From Cryptobacteroides sp963600795 (GTDB lineage Bacteria > Bacteroidota > Bacteroidia > Bacteroidales > UBA932): 64,000 nucleotides of DNA. A program made the position numbers and the translations under genes. How positions within the stretch are numbered: position 1 is the first letter of the stretch; each line of letters opens with the position of its first letter. Below the pieces are notes generated by a model. The model did no database searches and was not told the DNA's origin. It was given only the letters and a program-made list of their open reading frames with translations. The stretch spans positions 7,034-71,033 of the forward strand of contig CAVCDF010000108.1 in the NCBI GenBank assembly GCA_963600795.1, read 5' to 3'. Below, in pieces: positions 1 through 9,188 of the stretch.

Positions 1-149
1 CAGAGGGAGAAGACGCCGAATTTCCAAAGCTGACAGCCGAACGGGATGCCAACGATGGTGATGCAGAAAAGCAGCCCGGTCAGGAAATATCCGAGCGAGA
101 CAAGAAGTCCGCCCAACACGAGCCATAGAATGTTGCCTATTATTTTCAT
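1..149 (-). CDS. YccF-family inner membrane protein (3' part outside window)
   Basis: The first 49 codons read on the minus strand begin MKIIGNILWLVLGG and continue with LLFCITIVGIPFG. This hydrophobic pattern with the IVGIPFG signature is typical of the small YccF (DUF307) membrane proteins. The ATG is at 147-149; the C-terminal part and stop lie left of position 1. The function of the family is not established. It lies 46 nt downstream of the epimerase gene on the same strand and could be co-transcribed with it. The family call is fairly secure from the signature, but only a fragment is visible. Confidence 0.75.
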   Translation of the reverse strand, partial: MKIIGNILWLVLGGLLVSLGYFLTGLLFCITIVGIPFGCQLWKFGVFSL

Positions 150-195
150 AAAGTCTTGTTTTCTATCGATCAAACAATTATCTATCAATGAATGC

Positions 196-1371
196 TCAGA
201 CATCAGAACGCTTTGCGCTCAAGAACCTCCAGACACATACGGCCGTTGTGGTATGACATTTCCAGAAGCCGGCGCGGTCGTCCACCTTGTTCGGTGTGCC
301 GTCGGCGCGCAGGCTCCAGTACCACTCCCCTTCCGGGCAGATGATGTGCCTGCGGATGAAATCCCATTCATTCCCGGCGGCTTCCAGCCATTTCTCCTCA
401 CCGGTCTTCTGGTACTGGTTCAGGCAGCCGACAACCGTCTCGGCCTGCACCCACCAGTGCCGGTCGGCATCACGCGCTGAAGTCGCGGGGTCATATTCAT
501 AAATCATTCCTCCGCCGGCGGTGAAACCCTCCATTGCAGCGGCGGCGACTTTGGCGCACACGGCCTTGACCTCCGCGGCCAGAACCTTGTCGCCCAGCAC
601 TTCAGCCGCCTCGTCCAGCAGCCACGAAGTCTCGATGTCGTGCCCGTAGGAAACGGCCGTGGAATGCGGAGTCCAATCGTCGCCGAAGAAGAGCCCCAGA
701 TGCCCGTCGGAACGGATGATCCTGTCAATGAATATCCTGATGAGTCCTCTGAGCCGTTCTCCGAGAGCCTCGTCCTTCCACACCCTGTAAAGGCCCGTGT
801 AGCCCTCCAGGATGTGCAGATGGGTGTTCATCGTCTTGGAATCGTTCTGGTCCTTGTCGGAAAGACGCATATCCTCAATCACTCCCCACTCACGGGTGCA
901 GGCCTCGATGTACCCCTCGCCGACAGGGTCGTAACTGTGCTCCTCGATGCAGCGGTAGAACGACTTCGCGAGTTCCAAAGCCTCCCGGCTGCCAGTGGCC
1001 CTTGAATATTCAGAAAGCCCGTAGATGGCGAAGGCGATGGCGTAGAACTGCTTCTTCGTGTCCTTAGGCTTGCCGTCCGCACCGAGGCTCCAGTACAGGC
1101 CGCCGTACTCTTTGTCGGTGAACCGGTCGCGAATCTCTCTGAAGGCCCTTTCAGCCGTGTCGAGATAGGCTTTCCTGCCGAGAACCCGATAGGCGGAAGA
1201 GAATGTCCAGAGAATGCGGGAGTTGAGAATCGCTCCCTTTTCCGCGCCCGGAACAAGGTTGCCCCCGCCGTCAATCCTTCCGTAGAAGCCGCCCGCATGG
1301 TCGGTCATCCTGTCCATCCAGAAAGGGAGTATGTCACCCTCCAGTTCTTTGAGAAACGATTGTCTTTCCAT
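196..1371 (-). CDS. AGE-family epimerase, probably cellobiose 2-epimerase
   Basis: A 391-residue member of the N-acylglucosamine 2-epimerase superfamily with an (alpha/alpha)6 barrel. Features seen are MNTHLHILE near 181-189, YGHDIE near 242-247, RHWWVQAE near 304-311 and KCHTTTA near 371-377. These place family-conserved histidines at 184, 244, 305 and 373. The HLHILE-YT-LYR and HWWVQAE patterns are characteristic of cellobiose 2-epimerases, which invert C2 of the reducing-end glucose in cellobiose or mannobiose. There is no signal peptide, so it should be cytoplasmic. It follows a GH92 alpha-mannosidase gene by 16 nt on the same strand, which fits a mannose-oligosaccharide pathway. An N-acetylglucosamine 2-epimerase is the main alternative. 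Confidence 0.8.
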   Translation of the reverse strand: MERQSFLKELEGDILPFWMDRMTDHAGGFYGRIDGGGNLVPGAEKGAILNSRILWTFSSAYRVLGRKAYLDTAERAFREIRDRFTDKEYGGLYWSLGADGKPKDTKKQFYAIAFAIYGLSEYSRATGSREALELAKSFYRCIEEHSYDPVGEGYIEACTREWGVIEDMRLSDKDQNDSKTMNTHLHILEGYTGLYRVWKDEALGERLRGLIRIFIDRIIRSDGHLGLFFGDDWTPHSTAVSYGHDIETSWLLDEAAEVLGDKVLAAEVKAVCAKVAAAAMEGFTAGGGMIYEYDPATSARDADRHWWVQAETVVGCLNQYQKTGEEKWLEAAGNEWDFIRRHIICPEGEWYWSLRADGTPNKVDDRAGFWKCHTTTAVCVWRFLSAKRSDV

Positions 1372-1387
1372 AGAGAAACTGTCTTGT

Positions 1388-3595
1388 CTATTTCTTCCTG
1401 CTCATCTTGAATTCGAGCACACCGCCGTCGATGATGTCCTGCTGGGTGAACTTCAAATCCTTGATTTCCTTTCCGTTAAGCTTCACCGACTTCACATAGA
1501 TGGCATCGTCTGACTTCCTCGGAGCCTTCACCGTAAGCGTCTTGCCGCCCGGCAGATGGATAACGGACTCCGTGAAATGTGGAGAACCGATGACGAACCC
1601 GTCACCGCCGGCGTTGAACGGATAGAAGCCCATAGTCGAGAAGATGTACCACGATGACATCTGTCCGCAGTCGTCGTTGCCGGCATAGCCGTACGGCTTT
1701 TCGTTGTAGAACTTCACGCGCACCTCGTTCACGAGTTCCTGCGTGCGCCACGGCTGACCCGCATAATTGTAGAGATAGACGGTGTGGTGAGAAGGTTCGT
1801 TGCCGTGGGCATACTGGCCGATGAATCCGGAGGCGTTATGGTTCTGCTTGACGTCCTTGTTCACAACGGTGAAGTTCTCGTTCAGCTTCTTCACGAACCC
1901 TTCTTCACCGCCCATAAGGCTGACGAGAGCTTCAGGGTTCTGCGGCACGAACCACAGATACTGCCAGGCGTTGCCCTCAGTGAAGGCATAACCGCCGTTG
2001 GCTCCGTACTTGAATGGATCGAACGGACGCATGAAATTGCCGTCCGCGTCCTTCGGAGCGAAGAATCCGACCGTCGGATCCCAAAGATTGCGGTAGAATT
2101 CGGAACGCTTGTAGAACCGCTCGGCGTCTGCGGTCTTGCCGAGTTTCTTTGCGACGGCATACACGCACCAGTCATCGAAAGCCTGTTCGAGAGTGATGGA
2201 AACGGACTGAGTCTGGATAGGTTCAGGCATATAGCCGTATTTCTCCCAGACCTCGAAAGGCGAATTCTTGTGCGAAGTGGTTGAACTTTCCACCATAGCT
2301 TTGTAGGCCCTTTCGACATCGATGCCCGGGATTCCGGTCAGGATGGCGCGGGAAATCACCGGCATAGCGTGGTTGCCCACCATACAGTAGTTGTCCTGCC
2401 CCCAGAGATCCCAAATCGGCAGGTAGCCATATTCCTCCTGATGCAGAATCATGGAGTTTATCATATCGGCGGTGAGTTCGGGGAACAGCAGATTGTACAG
2501 AGGATGGGCGGCGCGGAAGGTGTCCCAGAGAGAGAAGGTGGAGTAATACTTCTTGCCGGCCGGCATCTGCTTGATTTCGAAAGTCGGAGTGACATAGCGT
2601 CCGTCGACGTCGCTTATCGCGTTAGGCTGGATCATAGTGTGGTAAAGACCGGTGTAGAATATCGTCTTGTCCACGTCGCTGCCGGTCACGTCAATCACCG
2701 CAAGCTGCTTCTCCCAGATGTCGTGGGCCGCCCTGCGGTAACCGTCGAAATCCCAGGATGTGCACTCGGCATTGAAGTTACGGCGCGCACCTTCGCTGTC
2801 AACCGCAGAAATGGAGACTTTTACCATTATCTGCTGACCTTTGCCGTCAAAGTGAAGCATGGCGCGCAGCTTGTCGCCGTTGGCCACCTTGGCTCCGTGC
2901 ATGTTGAATTCATCATTGAATAGCGTATGGTTGGCGAAAGGCTTGGAAAACTCTGCACGGAAATACACCCGGCGCATGTTCACCCAACCTTGTATCAGGC
3001 GGTAACCCTCGATTGTATGGTCGTCCACGAAGCGTATCTGGCTCTGCAGTATGTGGTCGTCATCGTAAATCTGCTTCGTGAGGTCGAAAATGAAGTTCTG
3101 GCTCATTCCCGCCGGGAACGTGTAGCGGTGGATTCCGGTGTGTGCGGTGGCGGTCAGTTCAACCTTGATTCCGGTTTCCTTCAGTTTCACCCAATAGTAG
3201 CCGGGTTCCGCTCCTTCTTCAGAATGGGAGAAAGTCTGTGAATATTCATTGCCCTCGGAGAAGTCCGGGAGACTCTCAAGGTCGGTAGGCATAAGCGACA
3301 CGTCGATCAGATCCGTGGCGCCGGTACCGCTCAGGTGGGTATGGGTGAAGCCGAAAATCCTGTCTTTGCTGTAGTCGTAGCCCGAGCATGGATCCCAGGA
3401 GACAAAGTACCTTGTGTCGGGACAAAGCTGCACATTGCCGAACGGCACGCACGCGCCCGGGAATGTCGCGCCGGCAAGCGCTCCGGTGCTGTCGGTCTGA
3501 GTGCCGATGAAAGGATTCACATACTTGGTGTGGTCATCCGCGGCAAGATTGACGCAGACTGACAGGCAAGCCAAAAGGAAGAAGACTTTTCTCAT
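1388..3595 (-). CDS. GH92 alpha-mannosidase, secreted
   Basis: A glycoside hydrolase family 92 enzyme, a Ca2+-dependent exo-acting alpha-mannosidase. The mature N-terminus has YVNPFIGT, followed by GFTHTHLSGTG, and near the C-terminus GNDDCGQMSSWY, whose aspartates belong to the catalytic base and metal region of the family. I chose the ATG at 3593-3595 because it begins MRKVFFLLACLSV, a clear signal peptide; the in-frame ATG nine codons upstream adds a polar extension. The protein has 735 residues, normal for GH92, and is probably periplasmic. It appears to head a unit with the epimerase gene. A TAAATTTG box lies about 32 nt upstream. Linkage specificity cannot be assigned by eye. Confidence 0.93.
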   Translation of the reverse strand: MRKVFFLLACLSVCVNLAADDHTKYVNPFIGTQTDSTGALAGATFPGACVPFGNVQLCPDTRYFVSWDPCSGYDYSKDRIFGFTHTHLSGTGATDLIDVSLMPTDLESLPDFSEGNEYSQTFSHSEEGAEPGYYWVKLKETGIKVELTATAHTGIHRYTFPAGMSQNFIFDLTKQIYDDDHILQSQIRFVDDHTIEGYRLIQGWVNMRRVYFRAEFSKPFANHTLFNDEFNMHGAKVANGDKLRAMLHFDGKGQQIMVKVSISAVDSEGARRNFNAECTSWDFDGYRRAAHDIWEKQLAVIDVTGSDVDKTIFYTGLYHTMIQPNAISDVDGRYVTPTFEIKQMPAGKKYYSTFSLWDTFRAAHPLYNLLFPELTADMINSMILHQEEYGYLPIWDLWGQDNYCMVGNHAMPVISRAILTGIPGIDVERAYKAMVESSTTSHKNSPFEVWEKYGYMPEPIQTQSVSITLEQAFDDWCVYAVAKKLGKTADAERFYKRSEFYRNLWDPTVGFFAPKDADGNFMRPFDPFKYGANGGYAFTEGNAWQYLWFVPQNPEALVSLMGGEEGFVKKLNENFTVVNKDVKQNHNASGFIGQYAHGNEPSHHTVYLYNYAGQPWRTQELVNEVRVKFYNEKPYGYAGNDDCGQMSSWYIFSTMGFYPFNAGGDGFVIGSPHFTESVIHLPGGKTLTVKAPRKSDDAIYVKSVKLNGKEIKDLKFTQQDIIDGGVLEFKMSRKK

Positions 3596-3626
3596 TTCGA
3601 TATCGTGTAAATGGTTATTCAATCCA

Positions 3627-3634
3627 CAAATTTA
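3627..3634 (-). promoter_or_regulatory. Bacteroidota -7 box for the GH92 gene
   Basis: The minus strand reads TAAATTTG, an exact match to the TAnnTTTG -7 consensus of Bacteroidota, 31 nt before the chosen GH92 start codon. I see no good TTTG -33 element at the usual 19-21 nt, so this is a one-box match only. Confidence 0.45.
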
Positions 3635-3693
3635 AGATTATTTGGTTAATAACGCACCGGATTGACGGCAAAAGCGGACGTGAACACAAAAAG

Positions 3694-3733
3694 AAAGCGG
3701 ACAAACCGTCATTTCTGACAATTTGTCCGCTTT
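3694..3733 (-). terminator. Rho-independent terminator of tRNA-Asn
   Basis: A perfect 12-bp stem is formed by 3694-3705 and 3722-3733 (AAAGCGGACAAA and its complement). A smaller GTCA/TGAC stem with a GAAA loop sits inside it. In the minus-strand transcript the stem starts two nt after the tRNA and is followed by CTTTTTG, the expected U-tract. Confidence 0.88.
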
Positions 3734-3735
3734 TG

Positions 3736-3809
3736 CTCCTCAAGTAGGACTTGAACCTACGACCCCCTGATTAACAGTCAGGTGCTCTAACCAACTGAGC
3801 TATTGAGGA
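3736..3809 (-). tRNA. tRNA-Asn (anticodon GTT)
   Basis: The minus strand folds as a cloverleaf of 74 nt. The acceptor stem TCCTCAA (3809-3803) pairs with TTGAGGA (3743-3737), with discriminator G at 3736. The D arm is AGCTCAGTTGGTTAGAGC, the anticodon stem is CCTGA/TCAGG around loop CTGTTAA with anticodon GTT, and the T arm contains GTTCAAGTC. CCA is not encoded (GCAAAA follows). It is flanked by a consensus promoter upstream and a strong terminator downstream, so it is a single-gene unit. Confidence 0.97.
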
Positions 3810-3849
3810 ATTTCCCAACCATCTTAGAGTGGTTGTCCTTTCGGGATTG

Positions 3850-3880
3850 CAAAGGTACAACAAAAACCCGTCTATGCAAA
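3850..3880 (-). promoter_or_regulatory. Consensus Bacteroidota promoter of tRNA-Asn
   Basis: On the minus strand TTTG (3880-3877) is followed after exactly 19 nt by TACCTTTG (3857-3850), matching TTTG-N19-TAnnTTTG in every fixed position. The predicted start leaves a leader of about 35 nt before the mature tRNA, which would be removed by RNase P. Confidence 0.85.
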
Positions 3881-3908
3881 TTTTTTTTGAGGTTTTTTAC
3901 AAAAAACT

Positions 3909-4547
3909 TTAAATCGACGTTCCCTTGAACACTCTCGACTCGGAACGAGGGTAGATCTGGCCGCTGAGAGTGATCCTGTTGGAGTTGAACATCGGCTCGA
4001 TGACCGCCGTGGCCGTGTTGGTGCCCTTAGGCAAGGTGATGGTGATGCGCGCGGAAATTGCGGCCCCCTGGACATTCATCGTGTAAGTGATCACCCCCTT
4101 CTTGCTGGTGCGGACCTTTATGTTGGATGCGCGGCCGTCAAGCGTAATGCCTCCGACACCGTTCGGGCCTCCGCCGTTGTAAGGAGCGACCTGCACGACG
4201 GCACAGTCATCGTAAAGGGAAATGAAGTTCGTGGTGCTCTGGACGAATGCCAGATTGCCGTACTTGAACACCAGCTTGTCCGCCTCCAGAACGAAATCCA
4301 GAGAATCAAGAGCCTTGACCGCATTGACGTAGGCTATCGAGTCCTGCTCCTGCTGAAGCCTTTTCTGGAGCGCCTTCAGAGCCTTGGCGTCAGCCTTGGC
4401 ATTCACCGCAAGCGTGGAGTCTGTCTTGACACGGGCCCTTTCGATGGCCACCTTTTCAGATGAAGTGTATATGCGCTTTTCCGTCTGCGCGAATCCTGCG
4501 GTCACTGTCAGCAACAACAGGCACAATGATGTAAGCAGTGATTTCAT
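3909..4547 (-). CDS. DUF4251 family exported protein
   Basis: A 212-residue protein from the ATG at 4545-4547, with signal peptide MKSLLTSLCLLLLTVTAGFAQ. A charged helical stretch with Lys/Ala/Gln-rich heptads (roughly residues 35-75) comes next. The DUF4251-like domain follows, with the markers FVLEADKLVFK, STTNFISLYDD and GPNGVGGITLDG. The family is largely confined to Bacteroidota and has no established function; envelope localisation is inferred from the signal peptide. The longer in-frame start at 4625 would hide the signal peptide and overlap the ATPase gene, so I rejected it. It begins 40 nt after the P-type ATPase on the same strand. Confidence 0.82.
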   Translation of the reverse strand: MKSLLTSLCLLLLTVTAGFAQTEKRIYTSSEKVAIERARVKTDSTLAVNAKADAKALKALQKRLQQEQDSIAYVNAVKALDSLDFVLEADKLVFKYGNLAFVQSTTNFISLYDDCAVVQVAPYNGGGPNGVGGITLDGRASNIKVRTSKKGVITYTMNVQGAAISARITITLPKGTNTATAVIEPMFNSNRITLSGQIYPRSESRVFKGTSI

Positions 4548-4587
4548 GACAAATCCGATTAAAAAAACAAACCGGAGAGGACTGGAA

Positions 4588-7173
4588 TCAAAGTATGTGC
4601 CATCGGCGCAGGATGCGGCCGACAAGTTTGCCTGACTCTATCAGAACCGCAGGAGCCACTGACAGCGCAGCGATCCAAAGCCACTGGGAGCCGGTCAGGG
4701 CTACAACGTGGAATATGCCTCTGACGCCCGGAATCAGCATTACGCCCAGCATAAGCACAAGCACGAAAGCGACAGAAATCCAGAGATATTTGTTCGTGAA
4801 CAGATGATGCACGATCGCATTGTGTCCGGCACGGATGCAGAAAAGCACGCTAAGCTGTGAAAGAGCTACGACGGCGAACGACATTGTCATCGCGGCATTT
4901 TCAGACGTACGCGCACCGATGAAGTAGGCCAGCAGCGACAGGCCTGCTATCAGAAATCCGCGCATCATTGCCCCCACCGTGAATGATGCGGTCATTATTC
5001 CGGCATCGGGCCTGATAGGCTTGCGGTTCATTATTCCTTCTTCAGCCGTGTCAAATCCAAGAGCCAGAGCCGGGAGGCTGTCGGTCACCAGATTGATCCA
5101 GAGAATGTGTACAGGCAGCAGCGGAGACGGAAGATTGAACATCACGGCCACGAAAAGCAGCATCAGCTCGCCGAAATTCGTAGAAACCATGAACTTGACC
5201 GTCTTGACGACATTGTCGTAGATCCGCCGTCCTTCTTCCACGGAGGAAACTATGGTGGCGAAATTGTCGTCCGCCAGAACTACGTCCGCCGCTTCCTTGG
5301 CCACATCAGTACCGGTCACGCCCATAGCCACACCTATGTCCGCCAATTTAAGCGCCGGGGCATCATTCACGCCGTCCCCGGTCATCGCGACGACATTGCC
5401 CCTTTCCTTGAAAGCCTTGACGATACGCACCTTGTGTTCAGGAGACACCCTTGCGAAAACCGAAGCCGATGCAACGGCATCCCTAAGTTCCCCGTCAGTC
5501 ATTTTCTCCAGTTCGGCGCCGGTCAGTGCAACATCGCCGTCTCGCATTATTCCAAGGCTCCGGGCTATTGCCATCGCCGTCACCTTGTGGTCGCCGGTAA
5601 TCATCACCGGACGGATTCCGGCCCCGGCGCATTTTTCCACGGCAGCCTTCGCTTCCTCCCGGGGCGGATCGATCATTCCCACCATTCCGGCAAAAGCGAG
5701 TCCGCTCTCGGTGCATTCCTCTTCAGAAGCCACCTCCTTGCAAGCCATGCACAACACCCTCAACGCATTTTCAGCCATCTTCACATTGGCTCTTTCAAGA
5801 CGTTTTCTGTCAGCATCGGTCAGAGGACGGACGGCACCGTCTTCGAATATCCTGTCGCACTTTTCCAGCAGTTCGTCAAAGCCGCCTTTGACGGCTACCA
5901 GAAAACCTCCGGCAATGGAGTGGACGGTGGTCATCCGCTTTCTTTCGGAATCAAAAGGAATTTCACCCACACGAGGATATTCCTTCTCGAGAATATCCTT
6001 TCTCAGTCCTTTGTCCAGGCCGAACCTGACAAGAGCCGTTTCGGTAGGATCGCCGATCGCTTCTCCGGAAACGTTGATTTCCGAGTCATTGCAAAGCACG
6101 GCCACACGGCACAGGACATCGGAATCAGCCGGAAAGGATTCAACGACGGTCATCTTGTTCTGCGTCAGAGTGCCTGTCTTGTCGGAGCATATGACACCGG
6201 TGCAGCCGAGCGTCTCGACCGAAGGCATATTCCTGACTATGGCATTGCGCTTCGCCAGCCTCTGCACTCCCACTGCAAGGACGATGGTGGACACTGCCGG
6301 CAACCCTTCAGGGATGGCCGCCGCCGCAAGGCTGACCGCCGTCATGAACATCGTTATGACATCGTGACCGTAAACCAGGCCGATGACAAAAATCAATCCG
6401 CAAAGAATCAGCGAAGCGTAGCCGAGGACCTTGCCGAGATGGTCGAGCCTGACCTGCAGAGGAGTCTTGAAATCAGGAACGGACTGTAACATCGCGGCGA
6501 TTCTGCCCACTTCCGTACCGGTCCCGGTCCCGGTCACCACCCCCCTGCCTCGGCCATATGTTACGGAACAGGACTGGAACGCCATGTCAGTCCTGTCACC
6601 GACAGGCGCATCAGCCGTGATGCAGGCGGTGGATTTCTCCGCCGGCAGCGATTCACCGGTCAGAGCCGACTCCTGGATCTTGAGATTGACGGCTTCCGTA
6701 AGCCTGATGTCGGCCGGAACCGAGTCCCCGGATTCCAGTTCCACAATATCTCCAGGAACAAGGAAACGTGATTCGACCATCTGCAGTTTACCGTCCCTCA
6801 CCACCTTGCAGTGCGGAGCCGACATTCTTTTCAGAGCGTCCAGCGACTTTTCCGCCTTGGATTCCTGAAATGTTCCTATGGCGGCATTGATCAGCACAAT
6901 CGCCAGGATGATGATGGCATCGGTGAATCCTTCCCCTTCTATCATCCCGACCACACCTGAAACGATGCCGGCAAAAATCAACACGACGATGAGGAAACTT
7001 TTGAACTGGTTCAGGAATTTGGCCGCCAGACTTGTGTGCTTCGCCTGTGCGAATTCGTTCAGTCCGTACTCGAGAATTCTCTTCTCCGCTTCGGATGCGG
7101 TCAGACCTGTCTCAAGGTCGGTTCCGAGCTCCTTTTCGACTTCCTTTTCGGATAATTTGTAGTAATCTGCCAT
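4588..7173 (-). CDS. P-type Ca2+-transporting ATPase (type IIA-like)
   Basis: An 861-residue P-type ATPase that should use ATP to move cations, most likely Ca2+, across the inner membrane. The N-terminal cation-ATPase domain is followed by TGES (172-175), the transmembrane-4 motif PEGL (288-291), the phosphorylation motif DKTGT with Asp331, and the hinge GDGVNDAP. PEGL is the signature of calcium pumps of the SERCA/PMR1 type rather than heavy-metal pumps. About ten membrane segments are recognisable. I chose the ATG at 7171-7173 (MADYYKLSEKEVEKEL), which matches the usual start; the upstream in-frame extension is low quality and runs into the divergent AraC gene. DUF4251 follows. Confidence 0.92.
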   Translation of the reverse strand: MADYYKLSEKEVEKELGTDLETGLTASEAEKRILEYGLNEFAQAKHTSLAAKFLNQFKSFLIVVLIFAGIVSGVVGMIEGEGFTDAIIILAIVLINAAIGTFQESKAEKSLDALKRMSAPHCKVVRDGKLQMVESRFLVPGDIVELESGDSVPADIRLTEAVNLKIQESALTGESLPAEKSTACITADAPVGDRTDMAFQSCSVTYGRGRGVVTGTGTGTEVGRIAAMLQSVPDFKTPLQVRLDHLGKVLGYASLILCGLIFVIGLVYGHDVITMFMTAVSLAAAAIPEGLPAVSTIVLAVGVQRLAKRNAIVRNMPSVETLGCTGVICSDKTGTLTQNKMTVVESFPADSDVLCRVAVLCNDSEINVSGEAIGDPTETALVRFGLDKGLRKDILEKEYPRVGEIPFDSERKRMTTVHSIAGGFLVAVKGGFDELLEKCDRIFEDGAVRPLTDADRKRLERANVKMAENALRVLCMACKEVASEEECTESGLAFAGMVGMIDPPREEAKAAVEKCAGAGIRPVMITGDHKVTAMAIARSLGIMRDGDVALTGAELEKMTDGELRDAVASASVFARVSPEHKVRIVKAFKERGNVVAMTGDGVNDAPALKLADIGVAMGVTGTDVAKEAADVVLADDNFATIVSSVEEGRRIYDNVVKTVKFMVSTNFGELMLLFVAVMFNLPSPLLPVHILWINLVTDSLPALALGFDTAEEGIMNRKPIRPDAGIMTASFTVGAMMRGFLIAGLSLLAYFIGARTSENAAMTMSFAVVALSQLSVLFCIRAGHNAIVHHLFTNKYLWISVAFVLVLMLGVMLIPGVRGIFHVVALTGSQWLWIAALSVAPAVLIESGKLVGRILRRWHIL

Positions 7174-7258
7174 AACTGTTGAAAATGTCCGGCAAAGATG
7201 ATGGTTTACCACAAGAAATTCGTTACATTTATCGGCGAAAATATTTATCAAATGTCGC

Positions 7259-8128
7259 ATGGCGCACAACTCTGACTCAAGCATCGTCAACATAGACATC
7301 GCCAACCTCCAGGGCGGTGAGGCGACAGGAGAGTTCTATCTGAGCCGGTCAGGACTGAAAGACGCAGCCGGGTACCAAGGCAAATACTTCACCTTAAACG
7401 GAATAATGATGATCATCTGCAGGGACGATTCCGGCGGGACAGTCACGATAGACGGCAAAGCGTATTCATTGAAAAAAGGGAGCGTGGCGATTCTGCCGGA
7501 AAACCATATCCTGCGGTTGGGTGAGGATTCAGATCTCAGCGAAGACGGAGTGCTTGCAGTGACGATGGATTTCATTCTGGACATGCCGTCCCCAATCGAC
7601 ACGAACATATTCATCTATTCCCGATTCTCACCTGTTCTGAGCGTCAGCGAAGAGAAACTCTCAGACCTGTGGAGCTATTTCGACTTCATCGGAAAGGAAC
7701 TGCTTGAAAGCGGCAGGCACCGGCAGGCAATAATAAAGGCTTTGATCTACGCCCTTCTGCTGGAAATCACGGCTGAATACGAGGACCGTTTTCATCTGGG
7801 CGGAACCAGGGAGATAAAGTCAGAAAATCTGCCGGACAAGTTCTTCCGCCTGCTTGCGGCTAATTTCCGAAGCCAAAGAAGCGTTTCCTGGTACGCCGGA
7901 CAGCTAAACCTGACGCCTAAGTACCTGTCGACCGCCGTGAAGGGAATCACAGGAAGGCCGGTGCTGGACTGGATTCACGAGGCTGTGGTCATAGAGGCGA
8001 AAATGCTTCTGAAGACCACCGACAGAACTGTTCAGGAGATTTCCGACCACCTCGGCTTTTCCAGCGCCTCCGCCTTTGTCCAGTTCTTCAGGAAGCACAA
8101 CGGGACTACGCCGGGCGCAATAAGGTGA
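7259..8128 (+). CDS. AraC-family transcriptional regulator
   Basis: A 289-residue regulator. The N-terminal part (about 20-120) looks like a cupin sensor domain with ILPENHILRLG. The C-terminal 100 residues form the double helix-turn-helix of AraC proteins, with LTPKYLSTAVKGITGRPVLDW and the second helix pair ending FVQFFRKHNGTTPGAIR. It is divergent from the Ca2+ ATPase with 85 nt between starts, so it could regulate that gene or itself; the ligand is unknown. Its stop is 2 nt from the stop of the convergent EamA gene with no hairpin between. Confidence 0.9.
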   Translation: MAHNSDSSIVNIDIANLQGGEATGEFYLSRSGLKDAAGYQGKYFTLNGIMMIICRDDSGGTVTIDGKAYSLKKGSVAILPENHILRLGEDSDLSEDGVLAVTMDFILDMPSPIDTNIFIYSRFSPVLSVSEEKLSDLWSYFDFIGKELLESGRHRQAIIKALIYALLLEITAEYEDRFHLGGTREIKSENLPDKFFRLLAANFRSQRSVSWYAGQLNLTPKYLSTAVKGITGRPVLDWIHEAVVIEAKMLLKTTDRTVQEISDHLGFSSASAFVQFFRKHNGTTPGAIR

Positions 8129-8130
8129 CG

Positions 8131-9162
8131 CTATTCCACTGACTTGGCAGACGGCCTGGCCTTGCTGGCGATGATGGTGATGACAGCGGTGAGAATCAAC
8201 ACGATGCCGACGGCGAGGTTGACCGTCATAGTTTCCTTGAAGACAGTCAGTCCGATGATCACTGCGGTAAGCGGCTCCAGAGCCCCCATGATTGCAGTCG
8301 GGGTGGAACCGATTATCCTCACGGCGATGCCCATCGAGACGAGGGATATCACGCTCGGCACTATGGCCAGCATCAGGGCGAATCCCCATTCGCGGGCCGT
8401 GACAAGCGGCATAAGGTGACGCTCGGGGGAAGTGAACGAAAAGGCCACGATCGACAGGGCGCAGACCATCAGCACATAGAGGCTCAGCTTCATCGCTGAC
8501 ATGTTCAGACGGTGGATCGTCGCCCTGTGGGGTACGGGAATATATTTGGTCAGCCGGTTGTGCGTGTTCTTGAGCTCCGACTCAGGAGCCGACGCCCTGT
8601 TGGCGACGATTATGTACAAGGCATAACTCAGAGCGGAAACCATCACGAGAAGGACGCCGACCGTGCTGAGGACAGTCTCCCCGTCGCCTTTGTAAAGCAG
8701 CACCACTCCAATCAGCGAAAGGACTATCGCAACGGCGGTTGATCCGGTGATCTTTTCTCCGTACAGCACCGCCATCAGAACTGCGGTCATCACAGGATAG
8801 ACGAACAGCAGCGAACAGGCCACTCCGCTGTCCATATACAGGAAACTGCAGTACAGAGTCAGCGACGAGACCACGAACATCAGTCCAAGCCAGACAAGGG
8901 TCACGAGTTCACCCTTGCTGACCCTGAAAGACTCGTACCGGGCCGCTTCTCCGGCCGGTTTTCTTTTCGCCAGCCAGACCTTCACCGCCATAATTCCGGC
9001 GATTATCACGAACGCAAGCCCGTACCGGTAAAACAGCACGGACTCGACATTGAGTCCCTCTTCGTAAAGATATTTCGCACCCAAAGGATTCACACCGTAA
9101 CTGACCGCGGCCAGAATCCCGAAAAAGAAGCCTTTGGCTTTGCTCTCCTTTCCAACAGCCAT
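8131..9162 (-). CDS. EamA/DMT-family transporter
   Basis: A 343-residue integral membrane protein with ten hydrophobic segments in two EamA repeats. The second repeat carries the usual GALEPLTAVIIGL motif, typical of drug/metabolite transporter superfamily permeases. It starts 26 nt after argB on the same strand, so it may be the last cistron of the arginine operon and might export or import an amino acid or intermediate. That role is inference from position only. A polar insertion of about 40 residues between the halves (near 195-225) is cytoplasmic or periplasmic and makes the protein slightly longer than the typical 300 residues. Confidence 0.88.
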   Translation of the reverse strand: MAVGKESKAKGFFFGILAAVSYGVNPLGAKYLYEEGLNVESVLFYRYGLAFVIIAGIMAVKVWLAKRKPAGEAARYESFRVSKGELVTLVWLGLMFVVSSLTLYCSFLYMDSGVACSLLFVYPVMTAVLMAVLYGEKITGSTAVAIVLSLIGVVLLYKGDGETVLSTVGVLLVMVSALSYALYIIVANRASAPESELKNTHNRLTKYIPVPHRATIHRLNMSAMKLSLYVLMVCALSIVAFSFTSPERHLMPLVTAREWGFALMLAIVPSVISLVSMGIAVRIIGSTPTAIMGALEPLTAVIIGLTVFKETMTVNLAVGIVLILTAVITIIASKARPSAKSVE

Positions 9163-9188
9163 AAATCTGACAATGAATGTTACCGGAA

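Noticed and set aside
5107..6489. 460-codon plus-strand frame opposite the Ca2+ ATPase
   Set aside because: It lies opposite conserved P-ATPase motifs and has a His/Arg-rich, motif-free translation.
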